The translations under genes were made by a program, and so were the position numbers. DNA of 32,513 bases from Flavobacterium sp. (GTDB taxonomy: Bacteria > Bacteroidota > Bacteroidia > Flavobacteriales > Flavobacteriaceae): assembly GCF_023151265.1 (NCBI RefSeq), contig NZ_JAKLJH010000014.1, positions 1-32,513 on the forward strand. The letters are read 5' to 3'. Shown piece after piece: positions 15,788 to 23,143 of this stretch. The notes below the pieces were generated by a model. It did not search any database. It saw only the letters and a program-made list of their open reading frames with translations, and was not told where the DNA came from. Within the stretch, counting starts at the first letter, position 1. Every line of letters begins with the position of its first letter.

Positions 15788-16273
15788 ATGAAAAAAATAA
15801 TTCAGCTGCTTTTTTTGCTTTTGACATTTCATTCTTGTCAGTACTTTGAAAAAGAAGTTCCTAATGAGAAAGAATTGCTAGAACAAGAATTAAAAAAAAT
15901 CAATTGGGACGAAGTCGATGAATTTCCATCAGTTTTGCAATGTGATACGATAAAAGATGCAGAAGTTAAAAAACAATGCTTCTTTGATTATTTAGCACAA
16001 ACCATTCAACAACGAATAGGTATCGATACTTTGCGTATTGAATATCCAGAAATCGATACTATAAACGTAAAAATTACCGTAAATCCCGATTCGAGCTTGG
16101 AATTTGAAACCCTATATCCAAATGACAGCACAGCTTTAGTAGACAAAACAAAAATTGATAGTATTTTAACTTCAAGATTATCCGATTTCCCTAAAGTAGA
16201 ACCCGCAATTAAAAGAGGTGTAAAGGTAAAAACACAATTTGTGCTTCCAGTGATTATAAAAATGGAGAAGTAA
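15788..16273 (+). CDS. Small lipoprotein with a TonB-C-like tail
   Basis: A lipobox at HSC (Cys17) marks a 161-residue lipoprotein. The N-terminal half is acidic, with several Cys (QCDTIKDAEVKKQCFFDYL). The C-terminal half ends DSILTSRLSDFPKVEPAIKRGVKVKTQFVLPVIIKM. This parallels the end of the preceding protein: sequence position by position, the l-P...PA...G..v......P..... pattern of TonB_C strands is kept. I infer a diverged TonB-C-like domain. The two genes almost certainly form one transcript. No function is known. Confidence 0.6.
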   Translation: MKKIIQLLFLLLTFHSCQYFEKEVPNEKELLEQELKKINWDEVDEFPSVLQCDTIKDAEVKKQCFFDYLAQTIQQRIGIDTLRIEYPEIDTINVKITVNPDSSLEFETLYPNDSTALVDKTKIDSILTSRLSDFPKVEPAIKRGVKVKTQFVLPVIIKMEK

Positions 16274-16348
16274 GCAAGGGCAAAATCAAGAGCAAATTCA
16301 AGTACAAGTTCAAAAATCAAACTCAAAAATTTAATTTTTAACATAAAA

Positions 16349-16368
16349 GAGATGCTTTCAGCATGACA
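16349..16368. repeat. GAGATGC...GCATGACA short intergenic repeat (copy 1)
   Basis: GAGATGCTTTCAGCATGACA forms a small ATGCT/AGCAT hairpin. A second, longer version of the same motif lies at 24375-24402. Both are between genes. Confidence 0.6.
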
Positions 16369-16385
16369 AGTTTGCGGTTAAAAAA

Positions 16386-16427
16386 ATCTGTAAAAATCAG
16401 TTTTATCCGTCTCATCCGCGTTCCAAA
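16386..16427. repeat. ATCTG/ATCCGCG-type intergenic repeat
   Basis: This AT-rich stretch with ATCTGTAAAAATCAG and ATCCGCGTTCCAAA resembles the 13292-13342 repeat, which has ATCTGCGTTCCAAAA. It lies past the 3' end of the glycosyltransferase gene. The preceding 16274-16330 is a run of CAA-rich words with no gene. Confidence 0.5.
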
Positions 16428-16448
16428 TAAATCGTCTTTGCGAGCTAT

Positions 16449-17552
16449 TTATTTACTAAATGTTCTCCCTTTCCAAGAATAGTTGCCAAATAACGAATAC
16501 ACGGCCACCGATACATTAAAAAAAGGATACAACAAACTACTCGCTAATACAAACTGCAATTTCGATTCGAAGAAATTAGCGGTTTTGTAAATCAATATAA
16601 AATCGATTAGGAATTTCAAAGCGACAAAAAGCATGAAAATATTTTGGTCTAATACACTTGTCAACCAGAGTAAAAAACTCACTATCCAAACCAAATTCCC
16701 GCCAAAAACCACAAGCGCTAATAACTTACCGTAAAAAGAAGAATATCCCGTACTTTTCGAAGCCCAGCGAACCCGTTGTTGAAATAATTCAGTCCAATTC
16801 TCTACAGGTTTTGTAGCGACAATACTTTCTTTAGCCAACAAAAATCCAACTTTTATTGGAGCCGATAATACTGCTTTCTGCAATAGAAAAACATCGTCTC
16901 CGCTGGCAATCGTTTCATTTCCTTGGAATCCATTTAATTCTTTGAAAAACGCTTTGGAATAGGCAAAATTTGCACCATTACACATAAAAGGTTGATTGAT
17001 TCCAAAACTTCCAATAGTAGCACCTTGTAAACTCAAGAAATCTAAATTCTGAAAAGCCGATAAAAAACCACTTTTAGGAATATAACAAACACCAGAAGCT
17101 AACATTTCAACTTCATTTTCCTGAATATATTGATCGAAAGCTATTAACCAATTTTTCTGAACCAAACAATCGGCATCGGTAGTAATAATCCAATCGTTTT
17201 TGGCAACTTGAATCGCGGTTTCAATCGCATCTTTCTTGGGTGAATTTGATTTACGAATGTTCTTAATTACTTTCAAACTGAACACTGAACACTGAACACT
17301 GAACACTTCTTTAGAGTCATCATCCACTAAAATCACTTCCACTAATTCTTTCGGATAATTCAACAAAGAAATCGAATGCAATAAATTCGGAAGATTTTCT
17401 TTTTCATTTCGGAACGGAACCACAATGGTAAAGGAGGTTTTTGGAGTGAATTCCTTTCTCGAAAAGCGTTTCATTCGATTAAATCCATAAATCAGTTGCC
17501 CAATAAATAGGATGTAAATGAGAAAAACAGTTCCGAGAATTAGTTCTAACAT
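16449..17552 (-). CDS. Family 2 glycosyltransferase carrying an internal heptamer repeat
   Basis: This 367-residue membrane-bound GT2 probably extends a cell-envelope glycan or glycolipid. An N-terminal membrane helix (1-25) is followed by the GT-A start TFTIVVPFRNEKENL, VILVDDDS, the metal-binding TTDADC near residue 125 and the acceptor-site QQRVRW near 257. Three or four C-terminal membrane helices follow. Residues about 83-92 (VFSVQCSVFS) are encoded by four exact tandem copies of a 7-bp unit (17278-17305). They lie in the loop after VDDDS, which varies in the family. Acceptor and donor cannot be predicted. Confidence 0.88.
   Translation of the reverse strand: MLELILGTVFLIYILFIGQLIYGFNRMKRFSRKEFTPKTSFTIVVPFRNEKENLPNLLHSISLLNYPKELVEVILVDDDSKEVFSVQCSVFSLKVIKNIRKSNSPKKDAIETAIQVAKNDWIITTDADCLVQKNWLIAFDQYIQENEVEMLASGVCYIPKSGFLSAFQNLDFLSLQGATIGSFGINQPFMCNGANFAYSKAFFKELNGFQGNETIASGDDVFLLQKAVLSAPIKVGFLLAKESIVATKPVENWTELFQQRVRWASKSTGYSSFYGKLLALVVFGGNLVWIVSFLLWLTSVLDQNIFMLFVALKFLIDFILIYKTANFFESKLQFVLASSLLYPFFNVSVAVYSLFGNYSWKGRTFSK
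17278..17305. repeat. Four tandem copies of CTGAACA inside the glycosyltransferase gene
   Basis: Four exact 7-bp units, 28 bp in all, lie within the GT2 reading frame. Gain or loss of one unit would shift the frame. A single ACTGAACACT word of the same kind occurs in the intergenic repeat at 19249-19258. Confidence 0.95.
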
Positions 17553-17663
17553 AATTAAAAGAATATCAATGTGTTAAATTTTAAAACACATAGAAACATA
17601 GTAAAAGTGTAAAAAAATATTGAGAAGACAAAGAAAACTTCGTTTTTGCACAAAAAAAATGGA

Positions 17664-18593
17664 TTATGCTTTTTTGTCATTCAACTTAAATCGCATTACG
17701 TAATAACTTCCAATTACCACAGGTAAAACTACGTTTAAAAACCACATTAACGTACTAATGAAAATTACAATCCATTCGTTAACACCATATTTTCCGAAGA
17801 AAAACATCGCCACACTTCCTTTTACGGCGAAATCTAAAAATTGAAAACTTGGTAACGAAGAGGCTAAAAAATAAACCGCAGCAATTGAATTAATCAATGT
17901 TAGATAAGGTAAATCGACATCGAAAACCAAAAACAACACATAATATTGATGTGAAAAAACCAAGTAACGACAAACTCCCAATAAAATATTCTTACGGTGA
18001 ATTTTCTTCGGAATTTCGTTGATTTTGTGAAGCAATTTCTGAATGGAATACCCTTTTATGGTGATATTTTTCGAAAGAATTGAAGCGAAAAATAACACGA
18101 TTGCCATTCCAATTATCGCTAACGCCCATTTCCAATACCCAATTAAAATCAATCCAATAGTTCCGAAAATAATGGTCAAAATCATTTGAATTCCGTTGCA
18201 AATCAAATTTAAAAATACCACTTTTTTAGTTTGTTCTTTTTTGAAAAACATGGCTTTTCCGGCATATTCTCCTAAACCATTTGGTGTGAAAATCCCAGCA
18301 GTTAAAGCGCCTAAAACTTGTTTGCTTGCCTCACCAACGGAAATAGGTTTGATGAAATCAACTAAATTCTGCCATTTTAAAATTTCGAAATAGCGATTCG
18401 CAACACTAAACAATAAAATGAATATGATAGTAACTATTGAAGTTTTTTCCAAAACCAAAGTCTGGAATTTACTCCACTCTAACTTTGAATTACTAGCGAT
18501 TTGGTTGTAAATAAAATAAAACGCACCAATTACAATCAAAAGTTTGATGGTAAAAACAAGGAATTGCTTAGCTTTGTGAGGAATTGAAATCAT
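17664..18593 (-). CDS. Lysylphosphatidylglycerol synthase transmembrane-domain (UPF0104) protein
   Basis: The 309-residue polytopic protein has about seven to eight hydrophobic segments and matches the flippase-like part of MprF / UPF0104 (GLGEYAGKAMFFKKEQTKKVVFLNLICNG). There is no soluble aminoacyl-transferase domain, so it should not make lysyl-PG by itself. Relatives of this size often lie beside glycosyltransferases and may move lipid-linked sugars; the neighbouring GT2 gene in the same direction (111 bp downstream) fits. The start codon is divergent from ruvC, with a 54-bp gap that holds heptamer repeats. Confidence 0.85.
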   Translation of the reverse strand: MISIPHKAKQFLVFTIKLLIVIGAFYFIYNQIASNSKLEWSKFQTLVLEKTSIVTIIFILLFSVANRYFEILKWQNLVDFIKPISVGEASKQVLGALTAGIFTPNGLGEYAGKAMFFKKEQTKKVVFLNLICNGIQMILTIIFGTIGLILIGYWKWALAIIGMAIVLFFASILSKNITIKGYSIQKLLHKINEIPKKIHRKNILLGVCRYLVFSHQYYVLFLVFDVDLPYLTLINSIAAVYFLASSLPSFQFLDFAVKGSVAMFFFGKYGVNEWIVIFISTLMWFLNVVLPVVIGSYYVMRFKLNDKKA

Positions 18594-18613
18594 GTTGCAA
18601 AGAAACGAAAACT

Positions 18614-18640
18614 TTGAACTTGAAACTTGAAACTTGAAAC
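18614..18640. repeat. TGAAACT heptamer array in the ruvC upstream region
   Basis: Three consecutive heptamers (18621-18627, 18628-18634 and a six-base final copy at 18635-18640), preceded by a diverged copy, fill the centre of the 54-bp divergent gap. The array ends 7 nt before the ruvC start. Confidence 0.9.
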
Positions 18641-18647
18641 AAAATAA

Positions 18648-19202
18648 TTGGCAAACGAACGCATCATATTAGGAATTGACCCAGGAACGACGATTATGGG
18701 TTTTGGATTGATTAAAGTAGTCAACAAGAAAATGGAATTTCTGCAGTTGAACGAACTTATTTTATCCAAATACGACAATCATTATCAGAAATTAAAAGTC
18801 ATTTTTGAACGAACTATCGAATTAATCGATACACACAATCCAGATGAAATTGCCATCGAAGCCCCTTTCTTTGGAAAAAACGTGCAGTCGATGCTGAAAT
18901 TAGGAAGAGCACAAGGTGTTGCCATGGCAGCCGGACTTTCTAGAGATATTCCTATCACAGAATACGAGCCTAAAAAAATTAAAATGGCGATTACAGGAAA
19001 CGGAAATGCCAGCAAAGAGCAAGTTGCCAAAATGCTCCAACAATTATTAGGTTTAAAAGAATTACCAAAAAACCTCGATTCAACCGATGGTTTGGCAGCA
19101 GCGGTTTGTCATTTTTTCAATTCGGGAAGAGTGGAAGTTGGGAAAAGTTATTCGGGTTGGGATGCTTTTGTAAAACAGAATGAAGATAGAGTAAAAAAAT
19201 AG
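18648..19202 (+). CDS. ruvC: Holliday junction resolvase RuvC, TTG start
   Basis: RuvC cuts Holliday junctions after RuvAB branch migration. The first catalytic aspartate is in GIDPGTT (Asp11), followed by IEAPFFGKNVQSMLKLGRAQG with its glutamate and the terminal DSTDGLAAAVCH with the last acidic residues. Length 184 is normal. The start must be the TTG at 18648, because the next in-frame ATG falls after the Asp11 motif. The heptamer array lies just upstream. hemW follows in the same direction 62 bp later. Confidence 0.95.
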   Translation: MANERIILGIDPGTTIMGFGLIKVVNKKMEFLQLNELILSKYDNHYQKLKVIFERTIELIDTHNPDEIAIEAPFFGKNVQSMLKLGRAQGVAMAAGLSRDIPITEYEPKKIKMAITGNGNASKEQVAKMLQQLLGLKELPKNLDSTDGLAAAVCHFFNSGRVEVGKSYSGWDAFVKQNEDRVKK

Positions 19203-19256
19203 TTTTCAGTCGCAGTTTTCAGTCTCAGCACTGCAAACTGCGACTGCGACTGAACA
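19201..19256 (+). repeat. ACTG-rich imperfect palindromic intergenic repeat
   Basis: A left arm of CAGTCGCAGTTTTCAG words (19201-19228) and a right arm of ACTGCGACTG words (19230-19256) are largely complementary. This is the same family as 1385-1450 and again lies between two co-directional genes, ending 8 nt before a start codon. Confidence 0.8.
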
Positions 19257-19264
19257 CTAATAAA

Positions 19265-20395
19265 ATGTCAGGAATCTACATCCATATCCCTTTTTGCAAG
19301 CAAGCTTGTCACTATTGCGATTTTCATTTTTCTACTAATTTAAAGAAGAAAGATGAGATGGTTTTGGCATTGGCTAAAGAAATTCAATTGCGTAAAAACG
19401 AGTTTCAAGATGAGATTGTAGAAACCATTTATTTTGGTGGCGGAACGCCTTCGATATTATCGATTGAAGATTTAAGATTTTTGATTGATGAAGTATATCG
19501 AAATTATAAAGTAGTCGAAAATCCAGAAATTACAGTTGAAGCCAATCCTGATGATTTAACAGAGAATCGAATAATTGAACTCTCAAAAAACAAAGTCAAC
19601 CGTTTATCTATCGGAATTCAATCCTTTTTTGAAGACGATTTGAAGATGATGAATCGTGCTCACAATGCTGAAGAAGCTAAAAAATGTTTGGAAACGGCAA
19701 CACAATATTTTGATAATATTTCCATCGATTTGATTTACGGAGTTCCAAACATGAGTAATGAAAAATGGTTGCAAAACATCGAAACGGCTTTGTCTTTTGG
19801 TGTGCCGCATATTTCGAGTTATGCTTTAACGGTCGAACCTAAAACCGCTTTGCATTCGTTCATTCAAAAAGGAATTATTCCACAACCTGATGATGAAGTA
19901 GCACAAGAACATTTTCAAATTTTGGTTGACAAACTTTCGGAAAACGGATTCATTCACTACGAGTTATCGAATTTTGGAAAAGAGAACTATTTCTCCAAAA
20001 ACAATTCCAGTTATTGGTTAGGTAAAAAATACATCGGAATTGGTCCTTCAGCGCATAGTTATGATGGAAAAAATCGAGGTTGGAATGTTTCAAATAATTC
20101 GCTTTATATAAAATCCATTCAAGAAAATAAACTACCAATTGAAATTGAAACGTTAACCAAAACCGACCGCTACAACGAATATATTATGACAGGTTTACGA
20201 ACGATTTGGGGCGTTTCATTAGAGCGAATCGAACAAGAATTTGGGAAAACCTATTTGGATTATTTGAACCAACAAGCTTCAAAATTTATAGAAGATCATT
20301 TTTTGTTTGTGGATGATAACATTTTACGAACCACTAAAAAAGGAAAGTTTTTGAGTGATGGAATTGCAAGTGATTTGTTTCTGCTGAATTTATAA
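19265..20395 (+). CDS. hemW: Heme chaperone HemW, radical SAM protein
   Basis: This 376-residue protein has the radical-SAM ligands Cys11, Cys15 and Cys18 in CKQACHYC, preceded by GIYIHIPF, and the FGGGTPS and IGIQSF motifs. These define the HemN/HemW family. The length and the missing N-terminal extension of HemN favour HemW, which binds heme and delivers it to respiratory proteins, over oxygen-independent coproporphyrinogen oxidase. Older annotations often give the latter name. Its stop lies 2 bp from the stop of the convergent gene. Confidence 0.9.
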   Translation: MSGIYIHIPFCKQACHYCDFHFSTNLKKKDEMVLALAKEIQLRKNEFQDEIVETIYFGGGTPSILSIEDLRFLIDEVYRNYKVVENPEITVEANPDDLTENRIIELSKNKVNRLSIGIQSFFEDDLKMMNRAHNAEEAKKCLETATQYFDNISIDLIYGVPNMSNEKWLQNIETALSFGVPHISSYALTVEPKTALHSFIQKGIIPQPDDEVAQEHFQILVDKLSENGFIHYELSNFGKENYFSKNNSSYWLGKKYIGIGPSAHSYDGKNRGWNVSNNSLYIKSIQENKLPIEIETLTKTDRYNEYIMTGLRTIWGVSLERIEQEFGKTYLDYLNQQASKFIEDHFLFVDDNILRTTKKGKFLSDGIASDLFLLNL

Positions 20396-20397
20396 TT

Positions 20398-20778
20398 CTA
20401 TTTCGATTGAAATAATTGTTCTGCCAAATTCAAAACACCCATTAGCAGTGCGCTTCCAAATTCATCTGTACCACTTGGATTGAACGAGTCAATTTTGGAA
20501 TTAAACACCATGTTTTCTGGAATAAAAACAGAATTTTTGAATTCGTAATGACCTTTGTAAACTGAAAAATTATCATTCATCATCGTAGTTCTATTAAAAA
20601 TAGAAAAATCGTTTTTAGTATAGAAGTTTAGTTGATTAAACGTAAAAAAATGTTTGTTTGTATTCAAATTCATATCGATTTTAATAGGTTGTAAAATCGG
20701 TTGAATGGTGTCTGTTTTCATTTGGGCAAATAAACAAACATTAGACAAAAGCAATAAGATGATAAAATATTTCTTCAT
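20398..20778 (-). CDS. Secreted protein of unknown function
   Basis: This 126-residue protein has an N-terminal signal peptide (MKKYFIILLLLSNVCLFAQ) and no lipobox. The mature part is rich in Asn, Phe and Thr with no recognisable domain. The C-terminal segment FGSALLMGVLNLAEQLFQSK is hydrophobic and amphipathic. It is divergent from the cyclase gene and convergent with hemW. I do not recognise the family. Confidence 0.7.
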   Translation of the reverse strand: MKKYFIILLLLSNVCLFAQMKTDTIQPILQPIKIDMNLNTNKHFFTFNQLNFYTKNDFSIFNRTTMMNDNFSVYKGHYEFKNSVFIPENMVFNSKIDSFNPSGTDEFGSALLMGVLNLAEQLFQSK

Positions 20779-20830
20779 TTTGATTATCTTTAAAATCTGA
20801 ATATCATTGTAAATTTAATCAATAGTTGCT

Positions 20831-21598
20831 TTGAAAACAACAATCACTAAGAATAATTTAACACTACAAATCGACTTATCAAAACCTCTTGATATTTCTA
20901 TTCCATTGACCAACGACGAACAAAATCCAATTGCTTGGTATCAAAATTTACCCGAAATTGAACCTGTAACAATGGGCGATTGGATTGGGAAAGTTTCGGA
21001 AGGAAAATCATCTACGAATTTCAATAATATCTTCTTCAATCCGCACGCACATGGCACGCATACCGAGTGTTTAGGACATATTACACGCGATTTTTATTCA
21101 ATAAATCAATGTTTAAAGCAGTTTTTCTTTACTGCGGAATTGATTTCGGTCGAATCAAAAAGGGTTGGAGAAGATTTAATTATTACGAAAGAACAAATTG
21201 AACTTGCTTTGGGAGAAAATTCACCAGAAGCTATCATCATTAGAACATTGCCAAATTCAGAAAGCAAAAAGCATTTGAATTATTCCAATACAAATCCGCC
21301 TTATTTGGAAGAAGCTGCGGCAATTTTCATTAGAGAAAAAGGGATTCAGCATTTGTTAATCGATTTACCAAGTGTTGATAAAGAACACGACGAAGGAAAA
21401 TTATTAGCTCATAAAGCATTTTGGAATGTAAAAGACGTAAACCAAGTCAATAAAGATGCTCGTTTTAATTGTACAATTACCGAAATGATTTACGTTAATG
21501 AAGATGTAAAAGACGGAAGTTATCTATTGAATTTACAATTCGCTTCGTTTGAAAATGATGCTAGTCCAAGTAAACCAGTTCTGTACAAAATGTTTTAA
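20831..21598 (+). CDS. Cyclase family hydrolase, kynurenine-formamidase-like
   Basis: Members of this family are metal-dependent amidohydrolases, including kynurenine formamidase. The metal motif HAHGTHTECLGH lies at residues 72-83 (family HxGTHxDxPxH, here with Glu79 in place of Asp). The 255-residue length is slightly above the usual 210-220. The start is a TTG at 20831; the first internal ATG is about 45 residues later and would cut the N-terminal strand. No tryptophan-degradation partner genes are adjacent, so the substrate is open. Confidence 0.82.
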   Translation: MKTTITKNNLTLQIDLSKPLDISIPLTNDEQNPIAWYQNLPEIEPVTMGDWIGKVSEGKSSTNFNNIFFNPHAHGTHTECLGHITRDFYSINQCLKQFFFTAELISVESKRVGEDLIITKEQIELALGENSPEAIIIRTLPNSESKKHLNYSNTNPPYLEEAAAIFIREKGIQHLLIDLPSVDKEHDEGKLLAHKAFWNVKDVNQVNKDARFNCTITEMIYVNEDVKDGSYLLNLQFASFENDASPSKPVLYKMF

Positions 21599-21602
21599 AA
21601 AT

Positions 21603-21953
21603 ATGATAGTTGCTATTATTCCTAAATTGCCTTTCATTGATAAACAACAAACAATAGATTTTTATCAAAAAATAGGATTTCACTTAGATGCTGATTATGG
21701 CGAGTATCTTATTTTAAATTTTGAGCAAACTGAACTTCATTTTTTTTCATATGAGGATTTGGAACCTAAAAAATCAGATTTTATGATTTATTTGAGAGTG
21801 AATGCAGAGATAGAATTATTTTACAATACGATAATAGAAAAAGGGATTGCTATACATCCAAATGGAACATTAGATAAAAAACCTTGGAATCAAATAGAGT
21901 TTTCAATTATTGATCCTAATGGAACACTTTTAACTTTTGGTCAATTCATTTAA
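21603..21953 (+). CDS. VOC family protein (glyoxalase/bleomycin resistance fold)
   Basis: The 117-residue protein has a vicinal-oxygen-chelate pattern: IPKLPFIDKQQTIDFYQKIGF at the start, HFFSYEDL, and a closing FSIIDPNGTLLTFGQF. An in-frame ATG at 21549 would overlap the cyclase gene by 50 bp and add 18 residues without similarity to the family, so the ATG at 21603 is used. It starts 4 nt after the cyclase stop codon and was probably co-transcribed. Proteins of this kind often bind bleomycin-like drugs; activity here is not shown. Confidence 0.82.
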   Translation: MIVAIIPKLPFIDKQQTIDFYQKIGFHLDADYGEYLILNFEQTELHFFSYEDLEPKKSDFMIYLRVNAEIELFYNTIIEKGIAIHPNGTLDKKPWNQIEFSIIDPNGTLLTFGQFI

Positions 21954-21965
21954 AAAAAACATAAA

Positions 21966-22337
21966 ATGAATATCCAACAACTATACGAATTCTGCCAGTC
22001 TAAAAAAGGCGTCACCGAACATTTTCCTTTTGATGAAGATACTTTGGTGTTTAAAGTAGGCGGAAAAATGTTTTGCCTAACTTCATTATCCGAATGGGAA
22101 AAAGGAACACCATCGTTAAATTTAAAATGTGATCCAGAACGCGCTTTAGAACTTCGAGCGGAATATGAAGCCATTGAACCTGGCTATCACATGAGTAAAG
22201 TACATTGGAATACGGTTCGTTTTCATGGTGATGTTTCCGATAAAATGATGAGCGAATTGATTAATCATTCCTACGAACTTGTTTTCAAAAGTTTAACGAA
22301 AAAAGTCCAACAAGAAATCCAAGAATTAGAAAATTAG
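21966..22337 (+). CDS. MmcQ/YjbR family protein
   Basis: This 123-residue single-domain protein matches the YjbR/MmcQ fold: LYEFCQSKKGVTEHFPFDEDTLVFKVGGKMFCL, then LKCDPERALELRAEY, PGYHMSKVHWNTV and a C-terminal helix pair. The fold is a double-wing type often labelled as DNA-binding, but the function is unproven. It lies 12 bp past the VOC gene and probably shares its transcript. Confidence 0.88.
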   Translation: MNIQQLYEFCQSKKGVTEHFPFDEDTLVFKVGGKMFCLTSLSEWEKGTPSLNLKCDPERALELRAEYEAIEPGYHMSKVHWNTVRFHGDVSDKMMSELINHSYELVFKSLTKKVQQEIQELEN

Positions 22338-22341
22338 GCAT

Positions 22342-22349
22342 TACTTTTG
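22342..22349 (+). promoter_or_regulatory. -7 box of the PH-domain gene
   Basis: TACTTTTG matches TAnnTTTG, 34 nt before the ATG at 22383. The -33 is unclear. Confidence 0.4.
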
Positions 22350-22382
22350 TGCTATTAAAAAAGAAAATTTAAAGTAACTATC

Positions 22383-23090
22383 ATGATAGATAACTTAAAA
22401 AAAATACTAAACGAAGATCAAGATCCAAAAGCTATTGAGAAAATCACGGCTAAATTGGAGAATCTTTTAATGTCTAACGAAGAAGTAGGCTATATTGCGG
22501 TTCAGAAAAAACCAGCGGTAACTATTTTTCCAGATAGCATTGTGGTAACGAACAAACGTATCATTTTATGTAAGCCAAAAAACTTAGGATTATCAATGGA
22601 ATTCATTGATTACGATTGGGATGATATCGCAGGTTCGTTTGTAAAAGAAGGAATTTTAGGTGCTGATTTTACCTTTACAACCAATTCTGATTTAACACAT
22701 ACGGTTGATTATTTACCAAAGAATCAAGCCCGAAAATTATATACTTACGCTAAAGAGCAATTGGATTTGTTGAAAAATCCTAAAGTAACCGCTCCAATTG
22801 TAGAAGAAGTTAAAACAGAAGCTCCAATTGAAACTCCTGTGCAAGAAGCCGAAGTTGAGGAAATTCCAACAGAAGAAGTAACACTTTATGCTGAAATCAT
22901 GCCAACGCCAAACGATGTAATTCGTGATACAGAAGTAGAAGCGCCTATTTCAGAAGAAAAAGGCTTGGCGCATTTAACGCAAGACGAATTGTTTGCCAAA
23001 CTTCAGAATTATAAAAAATTATTAGACAACGGCTTAATTCTTCAAGGAGAATACGACCGATTAAAGTCGGAAATTTTAAAATATTTGTAA
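22383..23090 (+). CDS. Bacterial PH-domain protein with a C-terminal SHOCT motif
   Basis: Residues 30-130 look like a bacterial PH (bPH/YokE-like) domain (VTIFPDSIVVTNKRIILCKP...DYDWDDI). Residues 135-195 are an acidic, Glu/Pro-rich linker. The last 40 residues (HLTQDELFAKLQNYKKLLDNGLILQGEYDRLKSEILKYL) fit a SHOCT motif, a short helical domain often added to membrane- or regulator-associated proteins. No signal peptide is seen. The role is unknown. A strong bidirectional terminator follows. Confidence 0.8.
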   Translation: MIDNLKKILNEDQDPKAIEKITAKLENLLMSNEEVGYIAVQKKPAVTIFPDSIVVTNKRIILCKPKNLGLSMEFIDYDWDDIAGSFVKEGILGADFTFTTNSDLTHTVDYLPKNQARKLYTYAKEQLDLLKNPKVTAPIVEEVKTEAPIETPVQEAEVEEIPTEEVTLYAEIMPTPNDVIRDTEVEAPISEEKGLAHLTQDELFAKLQNYKKLLDNGLILQGEYDRLKSEILKYL

Positions 23091-23097
23091 TATAAAA

Positions 23098-23131
23098 TTA
23101 AAACCCAACACTTCAAAATGTTGGGTTTTTC
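23098..23131. terminator. Bidirectional terminator between convergent genes
   Basis: A 10-bp perfect stem (23101-23110 with 23119-23128), with A and T tracts on either side, serves the PH-domain gene (+) and the DUF4407 gene (-). Confidence 0.9.
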
Positions 23132-23143
23132 TTTGTTGTAACT

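Noticed and set aside
17569-17592. Inverted repeat near ATGTGTTAAA...AACACAT as a terminator of the UPF0104 gene
   Set aside because: The stem is short and AT-rich and no T tract follows on the minus strand.
21549-21602. Upstream ATG extension of the VOC gene
   Set aside because: The extra 18 residues lie inside the cyclase gene and do not fit the VOC fold; the ATG at 21603 gives a standard start.
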